A stretch of DNA of 64,000 nt, taken from an uncultured Paracoccaceae bacterium (GTDB taxonomy: Bacteria > Pseudomonadota > Alphaproteobacteria > Rhodobacterales > Rhodobacteraceae). A program made the translations under genes and the position numbers. Numbering within the stretch: position 1 is the first letter of the stretch; every line of letters starts with the position of its first letter. Location: positions 124,001 to 188,000 of the forward strand of contig CAKSTR010000008.1 in assembly GCA_934500835.1 (NCBI GenBank), read 5' to 3'. The notes beneath the pieces are model-generated. The model was not told the origin of the DNA. It did no database searches and saw only the letters and a program-made list of their open reading frames with translations. Shown here piece by piece: positions 44,529 through 53,180 of the stretch.

Positions 44529-45681
44529 TCACGAAGACCTGGTTGTTGCGGATTTCGGCGATGGCAAGGCCACGGTCGTTGCTGCCGTCGCTGCGCAGGC
44601 GGAAGATGCCGGTGACGCCGACAAAGCCCGCGTTCTGGGTCAGGCCGGCGGCGCCCAGATCCTTGCCCGATTTCGCCAGCGCGCCGATGGCGGCGATGCC
44701 GTCATAGGCCAGCCCGGCGATGGGAAGCGGCGTCTCGCCATAGGCGGCCTGATAGCGTTGCTGGAACTGGGCGTAAAGATTCGGGTCCGGCATGGCGAAC
44801 CAACCGCCCTGAACCCCCGGCAGCGACAGCGTGGCCGAGGGAATGTCCCACCGGGTCAGCCCGATGAACTTGGTGGTCGAGCGGTCCATCCCGCTGTTCA
44901 GCAATTGCTGCGACAGCAGGGGCAGGGCGCCGGCGGTATCGGCGGTCAGGAACAGCGCCGAGGCGCCCGAGCTTTTCGCGGTCGCGACGATCGAGGGGGC
45001 GGCCGAGGCAACGCCGCTTTGCGAAAACTCGTAGCCCTGCACCGCGACCACGGTGCCGCCGGCCGCGGCCACGCCGCGCTGGATCGCGGTCTTGCCGACC
45101 TCGCCTGCGGTGTTCTTGTCATGCACGATCATGATGCGGTTCTTGCCCGACCGCACGGCATAACCGGCAAGGCGCTTGGCGGTATTGGCGAAGGTCGGCC
45201 CAAGGACATAGACATTGCCGCCGGCGATGTCGGTGTTGTTCGAGAAGGCAAGAACCGAAACCCCGCGCGGTGCTGCGGCGACGCCGGCCGCGTTGGCCTC
45301 TTGCGCGAAGACCGGGCCCAGGATCACCTTTGCCCCCTCATCCATGGCCTTGACCGCCATGGCGCGGGCGCTGTCCGGTGTGCCCGAGGTCTGGTAGACC
45401 CGCAGGTCGATGGCGACGCCCGACAGATCGGCCATTGCCAGCCGCGCCGCATTCTCCAGCTGCCTGGCCATCGCGGCATCGGTGGCCTGCCCCGATCCGC
45501 CGGGAACCAGAAGTGCAACCTGCACCGGGGTTCCCCTGGCGACCGTGGGGCCGGTGGATGGCGCGCCGCCGACGCAGGCGGAGAGGGCGAAGGCGGACAG
45601 CAGCAGCGTGGCCGGAGCGGCCTTGCGCGACAGGACAAGCTGGGCCAATGACTTGCAGGCCCTGCGGAATGCGGACAACAT
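44488..45681 (-). CDS. Penicillin-binding protein activator (LpoA/LppC-like lipoprotein)
   Basis: Outer-membrane-directed lipoprotein of 397 aa: signal peptide with lipobox LSAC (residues 33-36, Cys36), then a periplasmic-binding-protein-like domain similar to the C-terminal half of LpoA (VQVALLVPGGSG; VILGPVFAQEANAAG; SVLAFSNNTDIAGGNVYVLGP). LpoA activates PBP1a in gammaproteobacteria; the alphaproteobacterial short form is presumed to help peptidoglycan synthesis. ATG at 45681. Divergent from rsmI, a layout common to alphaproteobacteria. Confidence 0.9.
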   Translation of the reverse strand: MLSAFRRACKSLAQLVLSRKAAPATLLLSAFALSACVGGAPSTGPTVARGTPVQVALLVPGGSGQATDAAMARQLENAARLAMADLSGVAIDLRVYQTSGTPDSARAMAVKAMDEGAKVILGPVFAQEANAAGVAAAPRGVSVLAFSNNTDIAGGNVYVLGPTFANTAKRLAGYAVRSGKNRIMIVHDKNTAGEVGKTAIQRGVAAAGGTVVAVQGYEFSQSGVASAAPSIVATAKSSGASALFLTADTAGALPLLSQQLLNSGMDRSTTKFIGLTRWDIPSATLSLPGVQGGWFAMPDPNLYAQFQQRYQAAYGETPLPIAGLAYDGIAAIGALAKSGKDLGAAGLTQNAGFVGVTGIFRLRSDGSNDRGLAIAEIRNNQVFVIDPAPRSFAGAGL

Positions 45682-45782
45682 GAGAAAAAACCCCGTATCT
45701 GGAGAGGCGCGGCGACGGTGGTCAGGTTAGTTGTTTCCAATCCCGGTGTAAACGCAGCCCGCGCAATTCGCCCGGGGCCGCG

Positions 45783-46655
45783 ATGAGCCGCCCCCCCGAA
45801 ACCCGCGGCCCCGGCGGCATTCCGCCGGGTCTGCATCTGGTGGCGGTGCCGATCGGCGCTGCACGCGACATCACGCTCAGGGCGCTGGATGTGCTGGCCG
45901 GGGCCGATGTGCTGGCCGCCGAGGACACCCGAACGCTGCGTCACCTGATGGAAATCCACGGAATCGCGCTGAATGGCCGCCCGCTGGTCGCCTATCACGA
46001 CCACAACGAGGCCGAAGCCCTGCCGCGCCTTCTGGCCGCGCTGCGGGACGGAAAATCGGTCGCCTATGCGCCGGAAGCGGGCACGCCACTGGTGTCTGAC
46101 CCCGGATTCGGGCTGGCCCGCGCCGCGGCAGCCGAAGGAATCCCGGTTGTCGCCGCACCCGGCGCCTCGGCCGTTCTGGCGGCGCTGGCGGTTTCGGGCC
46201 TGCCCTCGGACCGGTTCCTCTTCGCGGGCTTTCCGCCCTCGGCCACGGGCGAGCGGTCCAGGTTCATCGCGGAACTGGCACCCTTGCGGGCCACGCTGAT
46301 CCTCTACGAATCGCCCCGCCGGGTGGGCCGACTGCTGGGAGAGCTGGCCGCAGGTCTTGGCGGCAGCCGGCAGGCGGCGCTGTGCCGGGAACTGACGAAA
46401 CGGTTCGAAGAGGTCGCGCGCGGCACGCTGGACGATCTGGCGGCGCGATTCGCGGCCGACGAGCCGAAGGGCGAGATCGTCCTTGTCATCGACCGCGGCG
46501 CCGAAACGCTCGCAGACCAGGCCACGCTCGAAGATTTGCTGCGCGAAGCGATGACACGGCTCAGCGTCAAGGACGCAGCGGCGGAAATTGCGGCAAAGAC
46601 CGGGGCCAGTAAACGAAGCCTTTACCAGATGGCGCTTAACCTGCCGGAAGGATGA
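45783..46655 (+). CDS. rsmI: 16S rRNA 2'-O-methyltransferase RsmI (C1402)
   Basis: SAM-dependent tetrapyrrole-methylase-fold enzyme of 290 aa that 2'-O-methylates C1402 of 16S rRNA. Family blocks: LHLVAVPIGAARDITLRAL, VLAAEDTRTLRHLM, SVAYAPEAGTPLVSDPGFGLARAA (SAM site), VAAPGASAVLAALAVSGLPSDRFLFAGFPP. The short C-terminal helix-turn-helix-like tail (TGASKRSLYQMAL) is usual. First gene of rsmI-yraN-gshB. Confidence 0.96.
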   Translation: MSRPPETRGPGGIPPGLHLVAVPIGAARDITLRALDVLAGADVLAAEDTRTLRHLMEIHGIALNGRPLVAYHDHNEAEALPRLLAALRDGKSVAYAPEAGTPLVSDPGFGLARAAAAEGIPVVAAPGASAVLAALAVSGLPSDRFLFAGFPPSATGERSRFIAELAPLRATLILYESPRRVGRLLGELAAGLGGSRQAALCRELTKRFEEVARGTLDDLAARFAADEPKGEIVLVIDRGAETLADQATLEDLLREAMTRLSVKDAAAEIAAKTGASKRSLYQMALNLPEG

Positions 46656-46694
46656 AGGGGCCGTGCTGCCCTTCGGACAAGGAACAGGTGACGC

Positions 46695-47114
46695 ATGCCC
46701 TTCGACTTTGCCCCCGAAACTGATTTCGCCCCGGAAACCGGCTTTGCCACGGCCCGCCAGCGGCGGGGCAAACGGAATTACCTGACCGGCATTGCCGCGG
46801 AAGAGGCAGTCTGCCGCCGGTATCAGTCTGCGGGCTATGATCTGGTTGCCTGCCGCAAACGCTGTCCCGAAGGGGAAATCGATATCCTGATGCGGCGGGG
46901 CGTGCAGCTTGTCGCCATCGAGGTGAAGTCCAGCGTTACGCACGATCTGGCACTGGAACATGCCAGCCCGGATCAGTTGAATCGGGTGTCGATGGCCTGT
47001 GAACGCTGCATGCAGGACATGGCGGGGGACGGGGTTTCCGACATGCGGCTGGATCTGGCGCTGGTCGATGGTCAGGGCCGGATCGAAGTGATGGAATCCT
47101 TCCTGTACTTCTGA
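46695..47114 (+). CDS. YraN family protein (UPF0102, predicted endonuclease fold)
   Basis: A 139-aa protein with the PD-(D/E)XK-like nuclease core GEIDILMRRGVQLVAIEVKSS. Conserved next to rsmI in many bacteria; the function is unproven but a role in DNA or RNA processing is assumed from the fold. The 40-bp gap after rsmI suggests cotranscription. ATG at 46695 after AACAGGTGACGC. Confidence 0.9.
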   Translation: MPFDFAPETDFAPETGFATARQRRGKRNYLTGIAAEEAVCRRYQSAGYDLVACRKRCPEGEIDILMRRGVQLVAIEVKSSVTHDLALEHASPDQLNRVSMACERCMQDMAGDGVSDMRLDLALVDGQGRIEVMESFLYF

Positions 47115-47120
47115 TGCCGA

Positions 47121-47143
47121 CGCGGGGGTTTGCATCCCCCGCG
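47121..47143 (+). repeat. G-tract hairpin between yraN and gshB
   Basis: A perfect 8-bp stem (CGCGGGGG / CCCCCGCG) with loop TTTGCAT. It matches the hairpin at 60346-60366 (loop TTTCACA). No T-tract follows. Confidence 0.5.
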
Positions 47144-47183
47144 GGCTTGCGCCATCAAGGGGCATCTTGCGATGGAGAAGCCG

Positions 47184-48128
47184 ATGTCTCTGAAGGTTGC
47201 CCTGCAGATGGACCCGATCGGGTCGGTCAACATCAACGCCGATTCGACGTTCCGCATCGGGCTGGAGGCTCAGGCGCGCGGACATTCGCTGTTCTTCTAC
47301 ACGCCCGACAGGCTGGCTTTCGTGGAAGGCCGGGTGATCGCCCGGGGCCAATGGATCGAGTTGCGGCGTGAGTTGGGAAATCACGTCTCCTACGGTCCCG
47401 AGGTCGAGGTGGACCTTGCCGACATGGATGTGGTCTGGCTGCGGCAGGATCCGCCCTTCGACATGGGTTACATCACCACGACGCATCTTCTGGACATGAT
47501 CCATCCCAAGACGCTGGTGGTGAATGACCCGTTCTGGGTGCGCAACTTTCCCGAAAAGCTGCTGGTCCTGCGATTCCCGGAACTGACCCCGCCCACAGCG
47601 ATTGCGCGGGACCTTGCGACGATCCGTGCCTTCAAGGCCCGGCATGGCGACATCATCCTGAAGCCGCTCTACGGCAATGGCGGTGCCGGTGTGTTCCGTC
47701 TGGACGAGAACGACCGGAACCTGTCCTCGCTTTACGAGCTGTTCACCGGCATGAGCCGCGAGCCGATGATCGTGCAGAAGTTCCTGCCCGCGGTTGCCAA
47801 GGGTGACAAGCGGGTGATTCTGGTGGATGGCGAGCCGGTGGGCGCCATCAACCGCGTGCCTCAGGCCGGCGAGACCCGGTCCAACATGCATGTCGGTGGC
47901 CGGCCCGAGAAAGTGGGCCTCACCGAACGCGATCTGGAGATTTGCCGCATCATCGGGCCGACATTGCGCGAAAAGGGACAGATCTTTGTCGGCATCGACG
48001 TGATCGGCGACTGGCTGACCGAGATCAACGTGACCTCGCCGACCGGAATTCAGGAGTTGGAGCGGTTCGACGGCACCAATACCGCCGCGCGCATCTGGGA
48101 AGTGATCGAGGCGAAGCGGGCGGGGTAG
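47184..48128 (+). CDS. gshB: Glutathione synthetase
   Basis: ATP-grasp enzyme of 314 aa that joins gamma-glutamylcysteine and glycine. N-terminal [24 protein letters not shown] and the ATP-grasp blocks ([56 protein letters not shown]) are diagnostic; the final Asp/Glu/Asn set binds Mg2+. The ATG at 47184 has GGAGAAG upstream; 47172 is an alternative. Supplies glutathione to the GSTs in the window. Confidence 0.97.
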   Translation: MSLKVALQMDPIGSVNINADSTFRIGLEAQARGHSLFFYTPDRLAFVEGRVIARGQWIELRRELGNHVSYGPEVEVDLADMDVVWLRQDPPFDMGYITTTHLLDMIHPKTLVVNDPFWVRNFPEKLLVLRFPELTPPTAIARDLATIRAFKARHGDIILKPLYGNGGAGVFRLDENDRNLSSLYELFTGMSREPMIVQKFLPAVAKGDKRVILVDGEPVGAINRVPQAGETRSNMHVGGRPEKVGLTERDLEICRIIGPTLREKGQIFVGIDVIGDWLTEINVTSPTGIQELERFDGTNTAARIWEVIEAKRAG

Positions 48129-48451
48129 GGAAACGGCCCTCCGGCCGGATCGAAGGGACAGCGGTGCCGCAGGGAAGCGTTGATCGGCTTTCCGGGCGAT
48201 CATGGTTCTGTCGGCGGTCCCGGTTCCAATGGCTTTTGGTGGCGGCCGATCGGCCCCGCGGCTTTTCGACCTGTCGCCCGAATCGGCCCGTTTACGGGCG
48301 GGGTGCGGGACGTTGGTGGCAAACCAGTCGCGGCCCGGGCCCTTGTCGTGCATGTGCGTTCAGGTGTGCGAGATCGTGCCCCGGTCTGGCCGGGCATGCG
48401 GCCTCCGGGTCATCGGCGGGCGTCGCGGAGTCTCTTTCAGGCGGGGCCTGC
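48129..48451. other. 323-bp convergent gap between gshB and comM, no recognised gene
   Basis: No frame here gives a recognisable protein. The sequence is GC-rich and contains short G/C-rich dyads but no clear terminator. It may be decayed coding sequence or just spacer. Confidence 0.35.
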
Positions 48452-49963
48452 TCAGTTGGTCTTTTGCGAAAGCCGGTAGCTGATCGCCTCGGCCACATGC
48501 GGCTGGCGGACCTGTGCCGAAGCGTCAAGGTCGGCGATGGTGCGGGCGACGCGCAGGACCCGGTGATAGCCTCGGGCGGAAAGCCCCATCCGTTCGGCCA
48601 CTTTGACCAGAAGCGCCTTGCCCTCGGCATCGGGAGCGGAGGCCTCTTCGAGGAGGCTGCCCTCCATGTCCGCATTGACCCGAAGGCCGGGATGGTCGCG
48701 AAAGCGGGTGGCCTGACGGGCGCGGGCGGCCTCGACCCGTGCGGCGACAGTTGCCGAGCTGTCGCCCGAGGCGGGCAGATCCAGATCGGTGAAGGCGACG
48801 GGCGGGACTTCGACCCGCAGGTCGAAGCGATCCATCAGCGGACCGGAGATGCGGCCAAGGTAATCCTCGCCGCACAGGGGCGCCTTGCCGCAGGCCCGCG
48901 CGGGATCGGTCAGATAGCCGCAGCGGCAGGGATTGGCGGCGGCGATCAGCAGGAACCGGCAGGGATAGCTGATATGGGCATTGGCGCGGGCGACCATGAT
49001 CTGGCCGGTCTCGATCGGCTGGCGCAGGCTTTCCAGCGTGTCGCGGGGGAATTCCGGCAGTTCGTCCAGAAAGAGAACGCCGTTATGGGCCAGCGAAAGC
49101 TCCCCCGGTTTGGCGCCCTTGCCACCGCCGGTGATGGCGGCCCTTGACGCGGTGTGATGCGGCTCGCGGAACGGGCGCTGGCGGGAAATGCCGCCCTCGG
49201 ACAAGAGGCCCGCCAGCGAATGGATCATCGAGGTTTCCAGTGCCTCGGCCGCGGTCAGGGGCGGCAGGATGCCGGGCAGCCGGGCGGCCAGCATGGATTT
49301 GCCCGATCCGGGCGTGCCGATCATCATCAGATGATGGCGTCCTGCCGCCGCGATTTCCAGCGCCCGCTTGGCACGTTCCTGCCCCTTCACCTCGCGCAGG
49401 TCGCGGCTGGTGGAAGGGGGCGTGACTTCGCCTGCGGTGGCGCTCGGAAGCGCGGCCTGGCCGGTGTAATGGCGGACGACCGCGTTCAGGCTGTCGGCGG
49501 CAAGAACCTCGGTGGCGCCGACCCAGGCGGCTTCGGCCCCGCAGGCCCGCGGGCAGAGAAGCGCGCGGTCTTCCTCGGCTGCGGCCATCGCGGCGGGCAG
49601 CGCCCCCACGACGGGCATCAGCCGGCCGTCAAGCGACAGTTCCCCCATCGCGACGGTATGCTCGATCTCGTCCTTCGGGATGATCTCCAGCTCGCCCAGG
49701 AGGGCAAGAGCGATGGGCAGATCGAAATGCGATCCCTCCTTGGGCAGATCGGCCGGCGAGAGGTTCACCGTGATGCGCTTTTGCGGCAGCGCGATGGACA
49801 GGGCGGCAAGGGCCGAGCGGACCCTTTCGCGCGCCTCCGAGACGGCCTTGTCGGGCAGGCCGACCAGGCTGAAGGCCGCGGCGCCGGTGGTGACGGCGCA
49901 TTGCACTTCGACCACACGCGCCTCGACGCCTTCGAAGGCCACCGTATAGGCGCGCGCGACCAT
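48452..49963 (-). CDS. comM: YifB/ComM family AAA+ ATPase (Mg-chelatase-like)
   Basis: A 503-aa protein: N-terminal Lon-protease-like (ChlI) domain, central AAA+ domain with Walker A GTPGSGKS and Walker B VLFLDELPEF, and a C-terminal Mg-chelatase-associated domain (ANPCRCGYLTDP and LSARGYHRVLRVARTIADL). ComM is a hexameric helicase that promotes branch migration during natural transformation. The ATG at 49963 has GGGGGCCGGG upstream and begins the conserved MVARAYTVAFEGVEA; 49987 lacks a ribosome site. Confidence 0.95.
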   Translation of the reverse strand: MVARAYTVAFEGVEARVVEVQCAVTTGAAAFSLVGLPDKAVSEARERVRSALAALSIALPQKRITVNLSPADLPKEGSHFDLPIALALLGELEIIPKDEIEHTVAMGELSLDGRLMPVVGALPAAMAAAEEDRALLCPRACGAEAAWVGATEVLAADSLNAVVRHYTGQAALPSATAGEVTPPSTSRDLREVKGQERAKRALEIAAAGRHHLMMIGTPGSGKSMLAARLPGILPPLTAAEALETSMIHSLAGLLSEGGISRQRPFREPHHTASRAAITGGGKGAKPGELSLAHNGVLFLDELPEFPRDTLESLRQPIETGQIMVARANAHISYPCRFLLIAAANPCRCGYLTDPARACGKAPLCGEDYLGRISGPLMDRFDLRVEVPPVAFTDLDLPASGDSSATVAARVEAARARQATRFRDHPGLRVNADMEGSLLEEASAPDAEGKALLVKVAERMGLSARGYHRVLRVARTIADLDASAQVRQPHVAEAISYRLSQKTN

Positions 49964-50041
49964 CTTGCCCGGCCCCCATGCAAACATTGGCTAACGGGTA
50001 GCGGAGGATTGGTTAAGGAAGCGTAAGCGGCCGGCCGGGAC

Positions 50042-50064
50042 GCTGATTTTCGTCGACAATCAGC
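50042..50064. repeat. TTCG-centred palindrome overlapping GST stop codon
   Basis: Arms GCTGATT and AATCAGC around TTCGTCGAC. The right arm covers the stop codon of the minus-strand GST-TRASH gene. Member of the dispersed palindrome family. Confidence 0.6.
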
Positions 50065-50932
50065 TGCGGTAAAGCGCCATGAATTTCGGCCAGGCCTCCG
50101 GGTCCGCTGCGGTCTTGTCGCGGCAAAACGGGTTGCAAAAGCCAAAGCGGCGGCCGGCTAGCTCCATCACATCGGTCACCGGCTTGCCGGAATAGGGGCA
50201 GGCGGCGTTTTCTGCCCCGGTTCCGGACACCGGCCTTGCGGCCAGAGGACGGGGGCCGGGCCAGTCGCGGCGGGGATGGTCGCGGCGGTAGAAGGCCTGG
50301 TCAGGGCCGTCGACCAGCCCCATCGCCCGCCAGCGGCGGAACGAGGGATGGGCAAGCTGCGCATTCACATAGACCTGACCGCAGGCGTCCACGGGCAGGT
50401 TGTAGGTGGCGATGCGGCTGGCGACAGGGGCGAAGAAGGCATCCGCTGCGGAATAGTCCCCGCAGAGCCATGGCGTCTTCGATCCGGTCAACTGCCGCGC
50501 CCAGGACCACAGGGTCTGCAGCCGGGCAAGATCGGCCAGCACCTCGGGCGGCGGGGCCGTGTCCTGATACGAGACGCGCAGGTTCATCGGGCAATGGCTG
50601 CGCAGGGCGGTGAAGCCGGCGTGCATCTCGGCGGCCAGCACGCGCGCCGTGGCGCGGGCCGTCGGATCGGCGGGCCAGATCCCGGCCTCGGGGTGGCGCG
50701 TCGCCAGTTCCTCGGCAATGGCGATGGTTTCGGGCACCACCACGCCCTCGGGTGTCCGCATCGTCGGGGCGGTGCGGGCGGGGAAGAAGCCCTTCAGCAC
50801 CTCGGGCAGCTCATCGGTATAAAGCCGGGCGGCAAGGGTCTTCACCGGCAGGCCGAAGGCATCGAACAGCAGCCAGCCGCGCAGGGACCAGCTGGAATAG
50901 GCGCGGTCGCCAATCACGAGATCATAGGTCAT
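50060..50932 (-). CDS. Glutathione S-transferase with C-terminal TRASH-like Cys motif
   Basis: A 290-aa protein. Residues about 1-215 form a GST (DLVIGDRAYSSWSLRGWLLFDAFG thioredoxin-like start with a likely catalytic Ser13/Ser14; VVVPETIAIAEELA; helical domain to about 210). After a Pro/Arg linker, residues 243-272 carry Cys245-x20-Cys266-x3-Cys270 (CPYSGKPV, FGFCNPFC), which fits the TRASH/YHS-type zinc or copper motif. A GST fused to a metal-binding finger is unusual. The ATG at 50932 has GGAG upstream. Function unknown; redox- or metal-linked detoxification is a guess. Confidence 0.88.
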   Translation of the reverse strand: MTYDLVIGDRAYSSWSLRGWLLFDAFGLPVKTLAARLYTDELPEVLKGFFPARTAPTMRTPEGVVVPETIAIAEELATRHPEAGIWPADPTARATARVLAAEMHAGFTALRSHCPMNLRVSYQDTAPPPEVLADLARLQTLWSWARQLTGSKTPWLCGDYSAADAFFAPVASRIATYNLPVDACGQVYVNAQLAHPSFRRWRAMGLVDGPDQAFYRRDHPRRDWPGPRPLAARPVSGTGAENAACPYSGKPVTDVMELAGRRFGFCNPFCRDKTAADPEAWPKFMALYRS

Positions 50933-51005
50933 CCGGGTCTCCGTTTGCGGCCATGGATAGGGGCTGGCCGGGCCGGGGGAAAACGATGCTTTGTGGGGCG
51001 CATCA

Positions 51006-51566
51006 TCACGGGATGTGATTGATCCGGTGAACCGAAGGCACGGGGCCAAGATCCAGCCGGGTGACGGAGAGGTTGTCGATCCGGTGGCTCATCGCCGCTT
51101 TTGGCGAAAGGCCGCCCGCGATCTGGATGGCCGCGACGATCACGCCGAAATGCGCGACGACGATGGCCTCCTCCAGCGCGGCAAGACGGACAAGCGCCTG
51201 GGCCACGCGGGCGGCCAATTCGTCCCAGCATTCGCCCTCCGGGGCGCAAACCGGACCCGGCTCTTCCCAGAACCGGCGGGCGAGGGCGGGGTCTTCGGCC
51301 TCGGCCTCGGCCCAGCTGCGGCCTTCCCAGCGGCCGAAGTTCAATTCGCGCAAGGCGGGATCGTGGGGCAGGCGGGGCCGGGCCGACAGGCGATCCGCCG
51401 TCGCCACCGCCCGCACCAGATCGGAGGAGATGACCGGGGCCGCGGGCAGATGGGCATCGAGCCGGCTCAGGGCAGCCGTGTCGGAAAGGTCGGCAGGCAG
51501 ATCGGTCCAGCCGACCATTGCCCTTGCATGGGTCGGGCCGTGACGGACCAGCCAGAGCCGGGTCAT
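51006..51566 (-). CDS. cobC: Histidine phosphatase family protein, probable alpha-ribazole phosphatase
   Basis: A 186-aa phosphoglycerate-mutase-like phosphatase. The catalytic RHG motif is LWLVRHGPTHARAM (His9), with second Arg in SSDLVRAVATA, the acid in LRELNFGRWEGRSW, and second His in VVAHFGVI. The start overlaps the stop of cobU by 4 bp, so the product is likely CobC, which dephosphorylates alpha-ribazole 5'-phosphate in the nucleotide-loop assembly of cobalamin. Without that context it would be an unspecified phosphatase. Confidence 0.87.
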   Translation of the reverse strand: MTRLWLVRHGPTHARAMVGWTDLPADLSDTAALSRLDAHLPAAPVISSDLVRAVATADRLSARPRLPHDPALRELNFGRWEGRSWAEAEAEDPALARRFWEEPGPVCAPEGECWDELAARVAQALVRLAALEEAIVVAHFGVIVAAIQIAGGLSPKAAMSHRIDNLSVTRLDLGPVPSVHRINHIP

Positions 51567-52117
51567 GGCAGCGCGCCCTTCAGCACCAGCGGCAACCCTG
51601 CCGCCACCAGCACCGCCAGCCCGGCCTGTGCGGCGATCTGCTGGTTCAGCCGCCCCTGCTCGTCGCGGAACCGGCGCGACAGGGGATCGCCGGGGACGAT
51701 GCCCCAGCCGACCTCGTTGGTGACGCAGATCACCTGCGCGGGGCAGGCGGTCAGGGCGCTGGTCAGGCGTGCGACTTCGGCCGGCAGGTCGTGTCCGGCC
51801 AGAAGGTGATTGGTCAGCCACAGCGTCAGGCAATCGACCAGCACGACCTCGGCCGGCTGCGCCAGCGCCAGGGCGCCGGCAAGGTCCAGCGGCGCCTCGA
51901 CCGTCAGCCAGTCTGCCCCCCGCTGTGCGCGGTGATGGTCGATGCGTTCCTGCATCTCGGCATCGAAAGCCTGGGCGGTGGCGATATAGCGGCGGGGCCG
52001 GCCACAGCCCCGGGCCAGACCTTCGGCAAAGCCGGATTTGCCGGAGCGCGCGCCGCCGGTCACAAGGGTCAGTCGGGGCAATGCGGTGGGCAAGGCGGCC
52101 TCGGGGTTGCGGATCAT
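51563..52117 (-). CDS. cobU: Bifunctional adenosylcobinamide kinase / adenosylcobinamide-phosphate guanylyltransferase
   Basis: A 184-aa enzyme of cobalamin biosynthesis that phosphorylates adenosylcobinamide and transfers GMP. The P-loop is TGGARSGKS (about residues 20-28); the family blocks VLVDCLTLWLTNHL and TNEVGWGIVPGDPLSRRFRDEQGRLNQ are present, the latter with the GMP-accepting region upstream. The start used is the ATG at 52117; no strong Shine-Dalgarno is seen. No B12 riboswitch is apparent in the short upstream gap, which is shared with a divergent ChaN-like gene. Confidence 0.95.
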   Translation of the reverse strand: MIRNPEAALPTALPRLTLVTGGARSGKSGFAEGLARGCGRPRRYIATAQAFDAEMQERIDHHRAQRGADWLTVEAPLDLAGALALAQPAEVVLVDCLTLWLTNHLLAGHDLPAEVARLTSALTACPAQVICVTNEVGWGIVPGDPLSRRFRDEQGRLNQQIAAQAGLAVLVAAGLPLVLKGALP

Positions 52118-52201
52118 CGGGGTATAGCGGTGCAGGGCCAAGGGGCGAAAGGGGCGATTGCGGCTTGAGCCTGCAACCCGCCGCGTGCATGACTGCGCCG
52201 C

Positions 52202-52987
52202 ATGGGAAAACTGATTGCCGTTGTGCTGACCGTGCTGGCCTGCCCCGCACTGGCCGGGGTGACGCCTCCGCCGGGGATCGACGTCTACGTTCTGGGCGAG
52301 GTGCATGACAATCCGGCGCATCATGCCGAACAGGCCCGGCTGACCGCGCTGATCGTGCCGAAAACGGTGGTCTGGGAAATGCTGACGCCCGAACAGGCCG
52401 AGGACATTCGGGACGTGGACCGGGCGGATCTTGCTGCGATGGCCGTGGCGCTGGACTGGGAAAACGCGGGCTGGCCGGATTTCGCCATGTATCATCCGAT
52501 CTTCGTTGCGGCCGGCGAGGCAGAGCATCTTGGCGCCACCGTGCCGCGCGCCGATCTGCGCGAGGCGATCGAAGAGGGAGCGGAGGCCGCCCTTGGCAGC
52601 AAGGCGAAGGGCTGGCCGATGGGGCCGCTGGACCCGGCCGTGCAGGAAGCACGCGAGGAAGAGCAGCGCATCGCCCATTGCAGCGCGCTGCCCGAGGCGA
52701 TGCTGGCCGGCATGGTCGAGGCGCAAAGGATGCGCGACTGGTCTCTGGCCCAGCTGGCGGTGGCGGCGATCGAGGCGGGAGACGGGCCGGTGGTGATCAT
52801 CACCGGCTCGGGCCATGCGCGGCGCGACTGGGGGGTGCCGGCGCTGATCGCGGCGGCGCATCCTGGGCTGAAGGTCTGGTCTCTGGGCCAGTCCGAGGGT
52901 CTGCCCGAAGCGGATGCGCCCTATGACGCGGTGGAAACCGCCCCCGCCCCCGCGCGCGACGACCCCTGTCGCGCCTTCTCCGGCTAG
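52202..52987 (+). CDS. ChaN family (haem-binding uptake lipoprotein-like) secreted protein
   Basis: A 261-aa protein with a signal peptide (about residues 1-18, ALA before GVTPP). GEVHDNPAHH and the C-terminal VIITGSGHARRDWGVP are the marks of the ChaN/DUF399 fold, linked to haem or iron in Campylobacter. The lipobox Cys of true lipoproteins is not clearly placed (VLACPALA has a Cys but the cleavage is uncertain). Divergent from cobU. The function in this organism is not established. Confidence 0.88.
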   Translation: MGKLIAVVLTVLACPALAGVTPPPGIDVYVLGEVHDNPAHHAEQARLTALIVPKTVVWEMLTPEQAEDIRDVDRADLAAMAVALDWENAGWPDFAMYHPIFVAAGEAEHLGATVPRADLREAIEEGAEAALGSKAKGWPMGPLDPAVQEAREEEQRIAHCSALPEAMLAGMVEAQRMRDWSLAQLAVAAIEAGDGPVVIITGSGHARRDWGVPALIAAAHPGLKVWSLGQSEGLPEADAPYDAVETAPAPARDDPCRAFSG

Positions 52988-52989
52988 CA

Positions 52990-53010
52990 CCGATTTTCGA
53001 CGAAAATCGG
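52990..53010. repeat. Perfect 21-bp TTCG palindrome after the ChaN-like gene
   Basis: Arm CCGATTTTCG, centre A, then its exact reverse complement, 3 bp after the stop codon. Best small example of the family also seen at 9720, 25118, 50042 and 57680. Confidence 0.75.
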
Positions 53011-53180
53011 GCACCCTGCTGGACCCGCTGCGCGGTGCGACTGCCGCAGGTCGGTCCGGGCCTTGCGACAGGGGCGACGCCAGAGCCGGGGCTGTGGCCG
53101 CAGGGCTGAGGATCGTGGAGAGCTGCGGTTGAGTTTGGCTTTGGCCCGGCCTAACCTTCGCGCCAAAGAAGAGGTGCGGG

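Noticed and set aside
45324..48353. Minus-strand open frame of about 1000 codons opposite rsmI, yraN and gshB
   Set aside because: It spans three genes with strong motifs on the plus strand and carries none itself.
48180..48479. 99-codon plus-strand frame between gshB and comM
   Set aside because: Runs into the 3' end of comM, no ribosome site, no recognisable motif.
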